Notes: generated by a model not told the origin, from the letters alone. Counted from the first letter of the stretch, positions 40,899 through 50,983 are shown. The stretch is DNA of 64,000 nt from Chryseobacterium defluvii (GCF_003634775.1 NZ_RBXB01000004.1:86210-150209); one strand, 5' to 3'. A program made the numbers and translations.

Positions 40899-41480
40899 AT
40901 GAAAATGTACGTAAAGTTTGATTTCAATGCGCTCTGTAAGAAAGTATTGGATGAAAAATTAAAGGAACAAGGTATTAAGTACCGTCTGCTGAATTTCGGG
41001 GAAGTAGAATTTTATGAATCATTAACCCAGGAACAGCATATGGTTTTTAAGAAGAACCTTGAAGATTATGGCATTGAAATCATAGAAAGCCAAAAAACAG
41101 TACTGGTGCAGAAAATAAAAGATGCTATTGTGAAATTGGTTTTTTCTGAGGAGATCGTTCCTGTGAAAGCTTCTATCTATATTGCTGAGAAGCTGGGACA
41201 CAGCTATGGATATTTGTCTAATTTGTTTTCAGAGATTGCTCATACTTCTATAGAGAATTTTATTATTCTTCAGAAAATTGAGCATGCTAAAGAATTGATT
41301 ATTAATAATAAACAAAGTCTGACTGAAATTGCGCACAAACTTAACTATTCCAGCGTGGCACATCTGAGTACACAGTTTAAAAATACAACCGGAATAACAC
41401 CGTCCCAATTTCAAAAGATCATTACAAAAAGAAGAAAAATTCAGAGTCAGGCTATTAATTCTAAAATGCTCTATGAATAA
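40899..41480 (+). CDS. AraC-family transcriptional regulator
   Basis: A 193-residue regulator. The C-terminal 100 residues are a double HTH of AraC type: IAEKLGHSYGYLSNLFSEIAH, EHAKELIINNKQSLTEIAHK and the signature SSVAHLSTQFKNTTGITPSQF. The N-terminal 70 residues are a small alpha/beta domain (VKFDFNALCKKVLDEKLKEQ), unlike a cupin sensor. Its stop overlaps the start of a degenerate receiver protein by eight bases, so the two are translated together and may form a split regulator. Confidence 0.88.
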   Translation: MKMYVKFDFNALCKKVLDEKLKEQGIKYRLLNFGEVEFYESLTQEQHMVFKKNLEDYGIEIIESQKTVLVQKIKDAIVKLVFSEEIVPVKASIYIAEKLGHSYGYLSNLFSEIAHTSIENFIILQKIEHAKELIINNKQSLTEIAHKLNYSSVAHLSTQFKNTTGITPSQFQKIITKRRKIQSQAINSKMLYE

Positions 41481-41922
41481 AGAATATCTTAATGTTATAG
41501 TGGCAGATCATGAAGAGGGAAATGTGGTTTATTTTAAAGATATACTGAAAGATCTGAAGATTGACATCAAAGTTCAGATGTTCTGGAACGGAGAAGATTT
41601 GATGAAGTATCTGAATACCGAAAATAATATTGTTCCGGAAGTTCTTTTTATAGCTCATAATCTGGCTAAAAAAAGTGGACTGGAGTGCCTTGAAGAAATC
41701 AAATCAGATATCAGATTGAATAATATGGTGAATGTGGTATATTCAGATCGTTTTTCAGACCAGGAAGCGGATGAGCTTTTTGTAAAAGGAGCCAATGTTT
41801 GTTTTAACAGACCAGCTGAATATAAAGCTTTAAAAAAAATAATTACTGAAGTTATTACGATCAATTGGCAGTATCATACTTCCGGATTAAACAAAGATAA
41901 CTTTATTATGAAAGTAGGATGA
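41473..41922 (+). CDS. Degenerate response-regulator receiver (pseudo-receiver)
   Basis: A 149-residue single receiver domain. It starts NVIVADHEEGN, where ADHE sits at the acidic pocket. The site of the phosphorylated aspartate reads VLFIAHNLAKKSG: the expected Asp (as in LLDxNMPxxxG) is replaced by alanine or histidine, depending on alignment. The conserved lysine near the end (KP) reads NRPAEY. It therefore probably cannot be phosphorylated and may bind a partner or ligand. It overlaps the AraC-type gene by eight bases. Confidence 0.82.
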   Translation: MNKEYLNVIVADHEEGNVVYFKDILKDLKIDIKVQMFWNGEDLMKYLNTENNIVPEVLFIAHNLAKKSGLECLEEIKSDIRLNNMVNVVYSDRFSDQEADELFVKGANVCFNRPAEYKALKKIITEVITINWQYHTSGLNKDNFIMKVG

Positions 41923-42463
41923 AAAATAGGAGCTTGGTAAAGCAGAACACAATTATATTCGAAGCATAATATTCACGCAAAAGTGAAAATTTTATAAAGA
42001 TTAAACAGAATAATATAATTTTTTTTGACCTCAGTATCATCAATTTTGTAATGCAAAACAACAATGCAAATTTGATTATTGAAACAAACACAGATAAATC
42101 ATTGCTGAATTAGAAAGCTAAAAATATAAATCACAATGTTAGTTCAACAAAATGGATTATCAATTTCCAATGGTAAAGCGTAGAAGATCTTTAAACAAAA
42201 CGGTACAATCATGAAAACTCAATGGTTAAAGGATAGCATATTCGTTTCATTTTAATTCCTTTAACAACATCAGTTAGTTTTTATAATAAGCAAGTTGGAA
42301 ACATAATTCATTTTGTTTTTTATATCTATAGACTGCAGCTTTACACCAATTCAATTCCCTATAAGTATTTTCAAACCTTATCATAAAATATGGGCTGCAG
42401 AACTAGGATACATTTTAAAGAAGATTAAAGTAAATTTCTTCTAAATAACAGTTTTATAAGGGG
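41923..42463. other. 541-bp intergenic region without ORF
   Basis: No protein gene, tRNA or clear promoter is seen. It contains AAGCGTAGAAGATCTTTA (42176-42193), matching the first bases of this window (8-25) at 17 of 18 positions, and ends with a terminator on the plus strand. Some untranslated transcript may end there. Confidence 0.5.
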
Positions 42464-42496
42464 CCGCGTTAAGATTATTCTTATCGCGGTTTTTTT
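42464..42496 (+). terminator. Intrinsic terminator on plus strand
   Basis: CCGCGTTAAGA pairs with TCTTATCGCGG (one mismatch), followed by TTTTTTT. It overlaps the recG stop codon. No annotated plus-strand gene lies within 540 bases upstream. Confidence 0.82.
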
Positions 42497-44579
42497 ATGA
42501 AATTTTACTCCATTTATTTTTCCCTTTATAATATTTCAGGTAATAATTTTTGATGATCTGATTGTCCGGCCTTGCCAATAAAGGATCAGCTTCAAGAATC
42601 TTTTCCACAGATTTCTTGGTGATTTTAATGATGGCGGAATCTTTTACCAGGTCCAGTCTTTTAAAATCCACTACGCCGCTTTGTTGTGTCCCCAGAATAT
42701 CTCCGGGCCCCCGAAGCTGCATATCCACTTCAGAAATTTTGAAGCCATCATTCGTCTCTGTCATGGTTTTGATGCGGGTTCTGCTTTCTGTAGATAACTT
42801 ATCGGAAGTCATGAGGATACAATAGCTTTGTTCTGCACCTCTTCCCACACGGCCACGAAGTTGATGAAGCTGGGATAACCCGAATCTTTCGGCACTTTCA
42901 ATAACCATAACTGAAGCGTTCGGAACATTTACTCCCACTTCAATTACTGTAGTTGCAACCATAATTTCCGATTTTCCGGATGCGAAATCATTCATTGCCG
43001 TATCTTTTTCATCAGGTTTCATTCTTCCATGAAGCATGGTTACACTATATTCTGAAAATGATTGTACAATATGGTCGAAGCCCTCCATTAAATTTTTATA
43101 ATCCAAAGTTTCAGATTCCTCAATCAAAGGATATACAAAATAGACCTGCCTGCCTTTTTTAATCTCATCCCGGCAGAAATTATAAACAAAAACTCTGTCT
43201 TTTTCACGCCTGTGGGCTGTAATGATAGGCTTTCTTCCGACAGGCATCTCATCAATCACAGAAACATCCAGGTCAGAATAAAAGCTCATAGCCAGAGTCC
43301 TTGGAATAGGAGTGGCGGTCATGATCAGAATATGAGGCGGGATCTTATTTTTAGCCCATAGCTTGGCCCTTTGTGCCACTCCGAATCTGTGCTGCTCATC
43401 AATAATTGCTAGCCCCAGTTTTTTAAATCTGACTTTATCTTCTAAAACGGCATGGGTTCCCACTAAAATGGAAAGTGTTCCGTTTTCAAGTTCTTCATGA
43501 ATGACTTTTCTTTCGGATACTTTTGTGGACCCGGTTAAAAGCCGGACATTTACCTCAGTGCCCTTTAAAAGATCTTTTATTCCGTTATAGTGTTGTTGGG
43601 CGAGAATTTCTGTCGGGGCCATCATACAGCTTTGAAAACCATTGTCCATTGCAATCAGCATCGTAAGCAGAGCTACCATTGTTTTTCCCGAACCCACATC
43701 TCCTTGTAAAAGCCTGTTCATCTGAACCGGCTTCTTCATATCCTGCCGTATTTCTTTCAAAACCCTCTTTTGCGCATTGGTGAGTTCAAAAGGAAGATGG
43801 TTTTTATAAAATCCGGTGAAATAATCCCCTACAATTGGAAAGGGATTTCCGAAAGATTGTGTTTTGTGATGCAGTTTTTTCAAACCGTAACCGAGTTGGA
43901 AAAAGAACGATTCTTCAAACTTTAAACGGTGATCGGCTTTCTCAAAATATTCCATATTCTTTGGAAAATGAATATTCAGGTAAGTGTTCTGCCTGGAAAG
44001 AAATTTAAAAGACTTCATTATATACTCAGGAAGGTTTTCCTGAATAAGGTTAGGGATTTCCTTACAGATGTTTCGCAGGATACCCTGAAAGAACTTTTGG
44101 TTGAGCCCGCGTTTTGTAAGCTTTTCCGAACTTGGATAAATGGGTCTTAGACGATTGTCGCTTTCCTTTTTCTCTTCAATTTCTATTTCCGGATGCGGCA
44201 TGGAAAACTGATTGTTGAAAAGATTCACTTTTCCGAAAATATAGATTTCACGGTTGATGGGAAGCTGTTCTTTCATCCATTTTGAATACTGGAACCAGAC
44301 CAGGTCCATTGTTCCCGTATCATCATTGAATTTGGCAGAGAGCCTTTTCGTTTTTCCGGTCTGGATTTCCTGAACCTGAGTGATTTTTCCTTTTAATTGA
44401 ACATCAAGGTTATTCTGCTTGAGTTGTGAAATTTTGTACACCTTATTTTTATCCAGATAGCGGATAGGGAAGAAGTTCAAAAAATCCTCCACAGTGGAAA
44501 TTCCAAGCACATTTTTAATGAGCTTGGCTCTTTCGGGGCCAATTCCTTTTACATATTCTATGGAGGTTTCTAATGTCAT
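42495..44579 (-). CDS. recG: ATP-dependent DNA helicase RecG
   Basis: A 694-residue branch-migrating helicase. The N-terminal wedge/OB domain covers residues 1-230. The helicase motor starts with LLQGDVGSGKTMVAL (Walker A), then MMAPTEILAQQHY, AIIDEQHRFGVAQR (DExH variant), MTATPIPRTLA and VATTVIEVGVNVPNA with LRGRVGRG. It unwinds Holliday junctions and stalled forks. Length fits the family. It overlaps the upstream membrane protein gene by four bases. Confidence 0.96.
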   Translation of the reverse strand: MTLETSIEYVKGIGPERAKLIKNVLGISTVEDFLNFFPIRYLDKNKVYKISQLKQNNLDVQLKGKITQVQEIQTGKTKRLSAKFNDDTGTMDLVWFQYSKWMKEQLPINREIYIFGKVNLFNNQFSMPHPEIEIEEKKESDNRLRPIYPSSEKLTKRGLNQKFFQGILRNICKEIPNLIQENLPEYIMKSFKFLSRQNTYLNIHFPKNMEYFEKADHRLKFEESFFFQLGYGLKKLHHKTQSFGNPFPIVGDYFTGFYKNHLPFELTNAQKRVLKEIRQDMKKPVQMNRLLQGDVGSGKTMVALLTMLIAMDNGFQSCMMAPTEILAQQHYNGIKDLLKGTEVNVRLLTGSTKVSERKVIHEELENGTLSILVGTHAVLEDKVRFKKLGLAIIDEQHRFGVAQRAKLWAKNKIPPHILIMTATPIPRTLAMSFYSDLDVSVIDEMPVGRKPIITAHRREKDRVFVYNFCRDEIKKGRQVYFVYPLIEESETLDYKNLMEGFDHIVQSFSEYSVTMLHGRMKPDEKDTAMNDFASGKSEIMVATTVIEVGVNVPNASVMVIESAERFGLSQLHQLRGRVGRGAEQSYCILMTSDKLSTESRTRIKTMTETNDGFKISEVDMQLRGPGDILGTQQSGVVDFKRLDLVKDSAIIKITKKSVEKILEADPLLARPDNQIIKNYYLKYYKGKNKWSKIS

Positions 44580-45124
44580 TGGAGTATAGCAGAACGTGAT
44601 TTTTTGAAGGAATAAATAAGACCGGCAATTAAACCTATAATTCCACCGGCATAACTGAAATTATGCATAGACCCAACGGAGATGAAATTTTTAAAATCAA
44701 TAAGGTGAGCAGGAATATACCAATGATTAAATTCGGATTTTGGCTGATTTGATACTATGAATTTTCCATATAACAATCCAATTATTCCTGTGATGAACGC
44801 AACTATAAGAGCAATGAAAATTGATGTCATTGACACATTAAGCATTGTTTTCCAATCTTTATGTCTTAAACCGAAAATTCCTAAGATTAATCCCAGAAAC
44901 AATCCAAACCACCAGGTTGCCAAAAAACCTACAATTGTTACTTTTTCTCTTATACTATAATATTCTTCATCCAGCTTAAACTGGATAAACTTAAATTTGG
45001 TGTAATACTCAGGTGAAATACTATAAGTAATCTGATCATGCAAAATACCATAAATGCCCGCAAGCAAAGAAGCGATACCGGCAATCAGAAAAACCATTGA
45101 AAATTTTTTCAGTATTTCTTTCAT
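44576..45124 (-). CDS. Small membrane protein of unknown function
   Basis: A 182-residue protein with four hydrophobic segments (about residues 10-30, 62-85, 98-120, 150-172). No family is recognised. The loop between the first two segments is acidic and lysine-rich (YYTKFKFIQFKLDEEYYSIR). The C-terminus ends with the positively charged KKSRS. The ATG at 45124 is preferred over one 42 bases earlier. It overlaps recG by four bases and is probably in its operon. Confidence 0.7.
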   Translation of the reverse strand: MKEILKKFSMVFLIAGIASLLAGIYGILHDQITYSISPEYYTKFKFIQFKLDEEYYSIREKVTIVGFLATWWFGLFLGLILGIFGLRHKDWKTMLNVSMTSIFIALIVAFITGIIGLLYGKFIVSNQPKSEFNHWYIPAHLIDFKNFISVGSMHNFSYAGGIIGLIAGLIYSFKKSRSAILQ

Positions 45125-45222
45125 AAATAAAGGTCCGAATTTCGGTAAAATAAAAAAGACTTCCAAAAAATTGAAAATCTTATTTATGTTGAGATCTTGT
45201 ATTTCGATACTTGAATTACCGG

Positions 45223-45756
45223 TTAATCTTTTATGTTAGATTTGAATTTTTTCTGATAATCTTCCCACTCTTCCCGGGTACGGATTTTCTTGTATAAGTC
45301 TTTTGATATTAATTCTAGGTAGGGTTCCAGTTCTTTAGCAGATAATTCTCCTTGCAGAATTGTGATAGGACCTCCGCTTTCATCTAAAAATACGGTACTT
45401 GGAACTGCCCCTACATTCATATACTGAGTGAATTCATGGAGAGAATTTCTGCCTCTTTTCTGTTCAGTATTTGGGTTAGAAAATGTTCTTCCTAAAATCT
45501 CGATACTCTTTTTTTCTTCCGCATTGAATCTTACAGGATAGTATTTTTCATTTAAAATTTCAGCAATTACGGTATGACCGTACGTTTTTTTGTCCATTAT
45601 TTTGCATGGGCCACACCAATCTGCATAAAAATCAATAAGTATTTTCTTCGGATTTTCCTTCTGGGCTTTGAGAGCTTCCTCAATAGTCATCCATTTTACC
45701 TGTGCAAAACTTATCTGCAACAATAACAGGCAAACTATGCTTAGAATTTTTTTCAT
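45223..45756 (-). CDS. Secreted thioredoxin-fold protein
   Basis: A 177-residue protein with a signal peptide (residues 1-19, SFAQ). The thioredoxin domain carries the active-site WCGPC within IDFYADWCGPCKIMDKKTYG and a later cis-proline segment GAVPSTVFLD. It should work as a periplasmic thiol-disulfide reductant, like DsbD C-terminal domains or TlpA-like proteins. It is a single gene between recG's operon and the transporter cluster. Confidence 0.9.
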   Translation of the reverse strand: MKKILSIVCLLLLQISFAQVKWMTIEEALKAQKENPKKILIDFYADWCGPCKIMDKKTYGHTVIAEILNEKYYPVRFNAEEKKSIEILGRTFSNPNTEQKRGRNSLHEFTQYMNVGAVPSTVFLDESGGPITILQGELSAKELEPYLELISKDLYKKIRTREEWEDYQKKFKSNIKD

Positions 45757-45800
45757 AAATTTTGTAATTACAAATAAAAATAAGCATAATTCGCTTACAA

Positions 45801-47312
45801 TTATTTTACATCTTGCATTAATTTTCTCACGTACGGTGATATCAAAATTAATACCACTCCGGCAATTACAGCATATAATCCTAATTGTTTGTAGCCTTCC
45901 GTATAGGTAATCAAAGCGTCATAATTGGTAGAACCTTCCTTCGCTGTTGCCATACCTGCACCGATAATTCCTGCTACGTACTGCCCGTAAGCAGAGGCCA
46001 AAAACCACATTCCCATCATCATTCCCTGAAGATTCTTAGTGGAAAGCTTCGTCATGATCGACAGGCCGATAGGAGAGAGGCAAAGTTCTCCCAATGTGAT
46101 GATCAAAAGTGCGATCGTAAAGAAATTTAATGAAGTGATACCTGCAGCATTGGCAAAAAGTCTTGTAGCAAATAATACATAATAACCTGCTCCAAGGAAA
46201 ATAAAGCCTAATCCGAATTTTACAAGAGTATTAGGCTCTATTTTTCTTTTATTCAGCCAGATCCATAATAAACCGATAAGGGGTGCGAGGAAAATAATAA
46301 AAAATGCTCCACCGGAATTGTTAACTCCATTGGGATCTAATCCAAGAAGGTCGTTATTCAAATTCTTAGCAGCGAAAATACTTAGAGAACCTCCACTTTG
46401 TTCATAGATTCCCCAAAATAAAATGGAAAATAAAATGAAAACTAAAGCGGCCCAAAGTTTTTTGCGCTCAGAAGGCGTTACTTTAGTCATTTCATAGAAT
46501 AAATAGATCAGTGTCAAGGGTCCGATGGCCCACATAAAATAATCTGTATATTCCGTTTTGGCGACCATTGTCATAATCAAAGGGACAAAAACAAGTGACA
46601 ATACGTATACACCATATTCTTTCCATTTTGGGATCGGTACTGATTTTACTTCAGCCAAAGGATGTCCCGGTTGCAAACCAATTGTTCCCAGACTTTTTTG
46701 AGTGAAGATGAAATTGATAAGACTGATCACCATTACAACGGCAGCAAGTCCGAAAGCGACATTCCATCTCAAATTTTCAGGAATCATATGATCAAGCAAT
46801 TCTCCTTTTCCAATAGCAATACATAAATAACCTCCTAATAGAGCTCCTAAATTAATTCCTGCATAGAAAAGCGAAAAACCTGCATCAGCTCTTGCATCAT
46901 TAGGTTTATACAATTGACCCACCATCGAGGAAATATTAGGTTTAAAGAAACCTGTTCCCACCACAGTAAATGCAATTCCCAAAAAGAAAAACTGGTGTGG
47001 ATCTGCAGCCAGAATCAAGCTTCCTGCAATCATCAGGAGCCCACCCCAAAACAGAGATTTTCTAAAACCTAGTATTTTATCAGCGAAAAGCCCACCTATA
47101 AAGGTAAATGCATATACAAATGCCTGTGTGGCACCATATTGAAGATTAGCTTCCACCTCGTGGAAATTGAGTTGGGAAATCATAAAGAAAACCAGCATTC
47201 CACGCATTCCGTAGAAGCAGAAACGTTCCCACATTTCAGAAAAGAAAAGGCTCCATATTTGTTTTGGATACTTTCCTTTGAAATTCTGTATTTCATCCAG
47301 AGTTAAGCTCAT
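45801..47312 (-). CDS. POT-family peptide transporter
   Basis: A 503-residue major facilitator with about 13 membrane helices. The proton-coupled oligopeptide signature is FFSEMWERFCFYGMRGMLVF (residues 22-41), with GGLFADKILG and FFKPNISSMVGQLY. It takes up di- and tripeptides with protons. First (lowest) of three paralogues in a row on the same strand, each with its own terminator or spacer. They differ in length (503, 570, 553) and in the loop sequences, so they likely differ in substrate preference. Confidence 0.92.
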   Translation of the reverse strand: MSLTLDEIQNFKGKYPKQIWSLFFSEMWERFCFYGMRGMLVFFMISQLNFHEVEANLQYGATQAFVYAFTFIGGLFADKILGFRKSLFWGGLLMIAGSLILAADPHQFFFLGIAFTVVGTGFFKPNISSMVGQLYKPNDARADAGFSLFYAGINLGALLGGYLCIAIGKGELLDHMIPENLRWNVAFGLAAVVMVISLINFIFTQKSLGTIGLQPGHPLAEVKSVPIPKWKEYGVYVLSLVFVPLIMTMVAKTEYTDYFMWAIGPLTLIYLFYEMTKVTPSERKKLWAALVFILFSILFWGIYEQSGGSLSIFAAKNLNNDLLGLDPNGVNNSGGAFFIIFLAPLIGLLWIWLNKRKIEPNTLVKFGLGFIFLGAGYYVLFATRLFANAAGITSLNFFTIALLIITLGELCLSPIGLSIMTKLSTKNLQGMMMGMWFLASAYGQYVAGIIGAGMATAKEGSTNYDALITYTEGYKQLGLYAVIAGVVLILISPYVRKLMQDVK

Positions 47313-47340
47313 TATATATTTTTTTTAGATTAACGAAAAT

Positions 47341-47370
47341 AAAAAAAACCTCCGACTTTGCGGAGGTTTT
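47341..47370 (-). terminator. Terminator between POT genes 1 and 2
   Basis: On the minus strand, CCTCCG/CGGAGG with a six-base loop, followed by eight T's; it ends the 47389 gene. Confidence 0.9.
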
Positions 47371-47388
47371 ATCCTATTTTGATATCAA

Positions 47389-49101
47389 TTATTTTACACC
47401 ATGCATCATTTTCTTCAATAAAGGAGAAATTAATGCTAAAATAACAGCAGCAATACCACACAATACAACGAATACCATGAAGAATTCAAATAAGTTGTGG
47501 ATCTCAAATCCTGCAAAAGTAGGATTCTGTGTCGGAAGCTGAGCTTTTTCAAATGCTGCAGCCTGATCAGCTGTTAAAGTTACTTTTTTATCTAAAACAT
47601 CTTGTAAGTTCACTCCAATTTCCTGTGCTTTTTTGAACTTATCACCCGTTGCCGGCAGGATTGAACCTAAAGTACCAGCTAAGGCATAACCTGCTGCATT
47701 GGAAATAAAGAATACCCCATATAATAACGAAGCGAATCTTTTTGGAGCTAATTTACCCACCAAGGATAAACCGATAGGAGATAAGCAAAGCTCACCACAG
47801 GTCTGGATAAAATAAAGAAGAATGAGCCATTTGATAGCAAGTAAGCCACTATTTCCTAAGTCCTTTACATTGTAGGCTATAATAAAATATGAAAGGGCAA
47901 TAAGCGCTAAACCTAAAGCTTGTTTAAAGGGAGAAATAGGTTCTTTTCCTTTGGCTCTAAGATTATCCCACATCAAACTGAATGGGACAGCTAATATAAC
48001 TACAAATAAACCATTGAAGATTTGTACCATTGAGGCCGGCATTTGCCAACCGAATAAGAATGTTCTGTCGGTCTGATTCGATGCAATGAAAGTCAATGAA
48101 GAACCTGCTTGCTCAAATGCTGCCCAGAAAAAAATGATGAAAAATGATACGATATAAATTACCCAGATTCTTTGTCTCTCCACCTTATTTTCTGCAGAGC
48201 TCATGATCAGGAATGCCAAAGAAATACCCGCAGAATAGATGAAAGGGTAGATAATTCCTTTGATCAATTGCCCCATTTCTACAGAACTGAATCCGAATTC
48301 ACCTACTAGGATATATCTAAAAACGAAAAACAACGCAGCAAATATTAATCCGGTGATTCCTAAAGATACACCTGAAAACTTAGCGGTCTGAGTTTCACCT
48401 TCTTCGAAATCGGCACTTGTGTTATGTTTTGGCAATCCGCCGATAGGTCTTCCTTCCGGCGTTACCACATATTTATTTTTTAGGAAAAAGAATATAAGAG
48501 TACCCAAAATCATTGCTATTGCGGCAAGAAGGTATCCCCATTTAAAAACATAAGGGTCTTGTTTACCATCAACTACAACGTCTGCAATCATAGGAACAAA
48601 ATACTGACTCAATAATGCTCCGATGTTAATTCCCATATAAAATATAGTAAATGCAGAGTCTAATTTTGTTTTCTCACTAGGTGGATAAAGACTTCCAACC
48701 ATTGAAGAAATATTTGGTTTGAAAAATCCGTTTCCAAATATAATTACAAGAAGTCCTAGCCAAAATACACTCTTTGATAAATCAAGATTACCATCAAAGG
48801 TATTTGCACTATAGAATAATAATAATTGGCCAATAGCCATTAAACTACCTCCTAAAATAATACAGTATCTGTTACCTAGAAATCTATCCGAAATAAAACC
48901 ACCTAATAAGGGAGTAAGGTAACATAATGCAAGAAATCCACCATAAATGATAGAAGCATTTGATTCACCTAACATCAAAGCGTGAACCATAAATAGACTG
49001 AGAATAGCCCTCATTCCATAAAAGTTGAAACGCTCCCACATCTCTGTGCTGAAAAGAACCCACAAACCTTTCGGGTGTCCTTTTTGCTGAACTGTATCCA
49101 T
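47389..49101 (-). CDS. POT-family peptide transporter
   Basis: A 570-residue proton-coupled oligopeptide transporter with 13-14 membrane helices. The signature region reads LFSTEMWERFNFYGMRAILS, then GGFISDRFLGNRYCI and FFKPNISSMVGSLYPPSEKT. It has a longer C-terminal loop (about residues 485-540: KKVTLTADQAAAFEKAQLP) absent from the 503-residue paralogue. A cytoplasmic loop with HNTSADFEEGETQT lies in the middle. The gene has its own terminator. Confidence 0.92.
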   Translation of the reverse strand: MDTVQQKGHPKGLWVLFSTEMWERFNFYGMRAILSLFMVHALMLGESNASIIYGGFLALCYLTPLLGGFISDRFLGNRYCIILGGSLMAIGQLLLFYSANTFDGNLDLSKSVFWLGLLVIIFGNGFFKPNISSMVGSLYPPSEKTKLDSAFTIFYMGINIGALLSQYFVPMIADVVVDGKQDPYVFKWGYLLAAIAMILGTLIFFFLKNKYVVTPEGRPIGGLPKHNTSADFEEGETQTAKFSGVSLGITGLIFAALFFVFRYILVGEFGFSSVEMGQLIKGIIYPFIYSAGISLAFLIMSSAENKVERQRIWVIYIVSFFIIFFWAAFEQAGSSLTFIASNQTDRTFLFGWQMPASMVQIFNGLFVVILAVPFSLMWDNLRAKGKEPISPFKQALGLALIALSYFIIAYNVKDLGNSGLLAIKWLILLYFIQTCGELCLSPIGLSLVGKLAPKRFASLLYGVFFISNAAGYALAGTLGSILPATGDKFKKAQEIGVNLQDVLDKKVTLTADQAAAFEKAQLPTQNPTFAGFEIHNLFEFFMVFVVLCGIAAVILALISPLLKKMMHGVK

Positions 49102-49181
49102 ATTTTCTTGTTAATTTTTGTTAAGACTAGCAAATATAGTTTTTTTTGAGTTTTTGACAAGGTTTTAATTTTATTTTAAAC

Positions 49182-49212
49182 AAAAAAGCCATAGAATTAT
49201 TCTACAGCTTTA
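49182..49212 (-). terminator. Terminator between POT genes 2 and 3
   Basis: On the minus strand, AAAGC and TAGAA pair with TTCTA and GCTTT, leading into TTTTTTG; it follows the 49236 gene's stop codon. Confidence 0.8.
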
Positions 49213-49235
49213 TATATTTATTAAAATACGTGATA

Positions 49236-50891
49236 TTAATGTCCTTTTTCCTTCATGATATTATTTAATCTCTTTAACATGGAGAGCCCCAATAACGTTG
49301 CAAAGATCAATAAGGCAAAATTAACAAGGAAATAATTCATTTTGTTGTCATAACTGTACCATGTGCTCGCAAGAATCCCGGAAAGCTTGTTTCCTACAGA
49401 GTTGGCAAGGAAGAAGCCTCCCATCATCAACGCAGTGATTCTGGCAGGAGAAAGCTTGGATACAAAAGACAATCCCATCGGTGAAAGACACAATTCTCCT
49501 ACTGTAATAACTCCATAACTCGCTACCAACCACCACGGAGAGACTTTTACAGCGCCATTATCACCAGCCATTACGGCTAAAACCATCACTAAGCATGAAA
49601 GCCCGGAGATAAACAATCCTAACACAATTTTTGTTGGAGTTAAAGGCTCTTTTCCTTTTCTTCGTAACATCGCCCAAAATCCTACTACAACAGGTGTTAA
49701 AGCAATTACCCAGAAAGGATTGATGGATTGAAATAATTCAGTATTGTATAAATACACTTTCTGGCCCGGACTTTTTTCTAGTGCCGCACGTTGCTCAGGA
49801 GAAATGTTTTTGAAATAAATATCTTTCCCTGTTGTTTTAATAGCTTTTCCATCTTCACCTTTCTGAGATTGATATTGGTCATCATATACAGGGACTTCTT
49901 TATCCTCGTAGCCTTTTCCGTCCACCATATAGATTCCCTCCAACGGCTTTTCCAGGGCAGCAGGAACACTTCTGTCCGTGTAATAATTCGCCCATCTGGT
50001 GAGTGCTGTTCCGTTCTGTTTGAAAACTGCCCAGAAAAACATGCTGATCAAAAAGATGGAAAGTAAAGCTCCAATCGAAGCTTTTTCATCCGGTTTGGCT
50101 TTGAAATAAAGAGAAACATAGAAATAAATAACGGGAATACATGCAAAAATAAATGCATCCGTATTGTCACTTCCGATAATATTACCAGGGATAAACCAAC
50201 CGATTGCCCCGGCTATAATGGCAGGTAAAAAAACCTTCATTAAAATCTCAGAAAGCTTGGTATCTCCTTCCTGTACAGGTTTCATTTCGGCAGCATGGAG
50301 GTAATGTTTTCTACCGATAGTAAAAATAACAAGTCCGATCAACATTCCCACTCCGGCAGTGATGAATGCTTCACCCCAACCGAATTTATTACGCATGAAC
50401 GCAGCAATAATATTACAGATAAAAGCCCCGATATTGATCCCCATATAGAAAATGTTGTATCCGGAATCTTTATTGGCTTTGTAAGGTTCTTCAGAATAAA
50501 GATTTCCTAATAACGTGGAAATAGTGGGTTTAAAGAAACCATTTCCGATAATGATCAATGCAAGAGAAGTATAAAATAAAGAGAGATCTTTGAAAACACC
50601 CATTCCAATATATCCTGCAGCCATTAAAATACCTCCTAAATAAATAGATCTGATATATCCCAATACTCTGTCTGCCAAAAAGCCTCCAATAAAAGGCGTA
50701 AGATAAGTAAGGGCAATATAAGTCCCAAAAATATCGTCAGCGGTTTTATCAGGAAGTCCGAGACCGCCACCTAGGCCGGTAGGCTCAATAACATATAAAA
50801 CAAAAATTCCGAGAATCAGGTAATATCCGAAACGCTCCCACATTTCAGTAAAAAACAGATAAGGCAGGCCTTTAGGATGTTTAGTCTTCAT
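49236..50891 (-). CDS. POT-family peptide transporter
   Basis: A 551-residue peptide transporter. The signature reads FFTEMWERFGYYLILGIFVL, followed by GGFLADRVLGYIRSI and FFKPTISTLLGNLYSEEP. It has an extra loop of about 70 residues around position 325-395 with EKPLEGIYMVDGKGYEDKE and KGEDGKAIKTTGKDIYFKN, not found in the other two. The ATG at 50891 is chosen since the 24 bases before it are unlike the family start. It is the third of the tandem transporters, next to an exopeptidase gene. Confidence 0.92.
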   Translation of the reverse strand: MKTKHPKGLPYLFFTEMWERFGYYLILGIFVLYVIEPTGLGGGLGLPDKTADDIFGTYIALTYLTPFIGGFLADRVLGYIRSIYLGGILMAAGYIGMGVFKDLSLFYTSLALIIIGNGFFKPTISTLLGNLYSEEPYKANKDSGYNIFYMGINIGAFICNIIAAFMRNKFGWGEAFITAGVGMLIGLVIFTIGRKHYLHAAEMKPVQEGDTKLSEILMKVFLPAIIAGAIGWFIPGNIIGSDNTDAFIFACIPVIYFYVSLYFKAKPDEKASIGALLSIFLISMFFWAVFKQNGTALTRWANYYTDRSVPAALEKPLEGIYMVDGKGYEDKEVPVYDDQYQSQKGEDGKAIKTTGKDIYFKNISPEQRAALEKSPGQKVYLYNTELFQSINPFWVIALTPVVVGFWAMLRRKGKEPLTPTKIVLGLFISGLSCLVMVLAVMAGDNGAVKVSPWWLVASYGVITVGELCLSPMGLSFVSKLSPARITALMMGGFFLANSVGNKLSGILASTWYSYDNKMNYFLVNFALLIFATLLGLSMLKRLNNIMKEKGH

Positions 50892-50983
50892 ATTTTCAAA
50901 TTTCAAATTTCCCAAAAATAGGTTTTTAATTTTAATTCATAAAATAAATTAGATTTTCTTAAAATGATTAATAAAATAAATAT

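Noticed and set aside
41906..42091. Short minus-strand ORF near 42000
   Set aside because: Very hydrophobic, AT-driven frame with no homology features and no terminator or promoter of its own.
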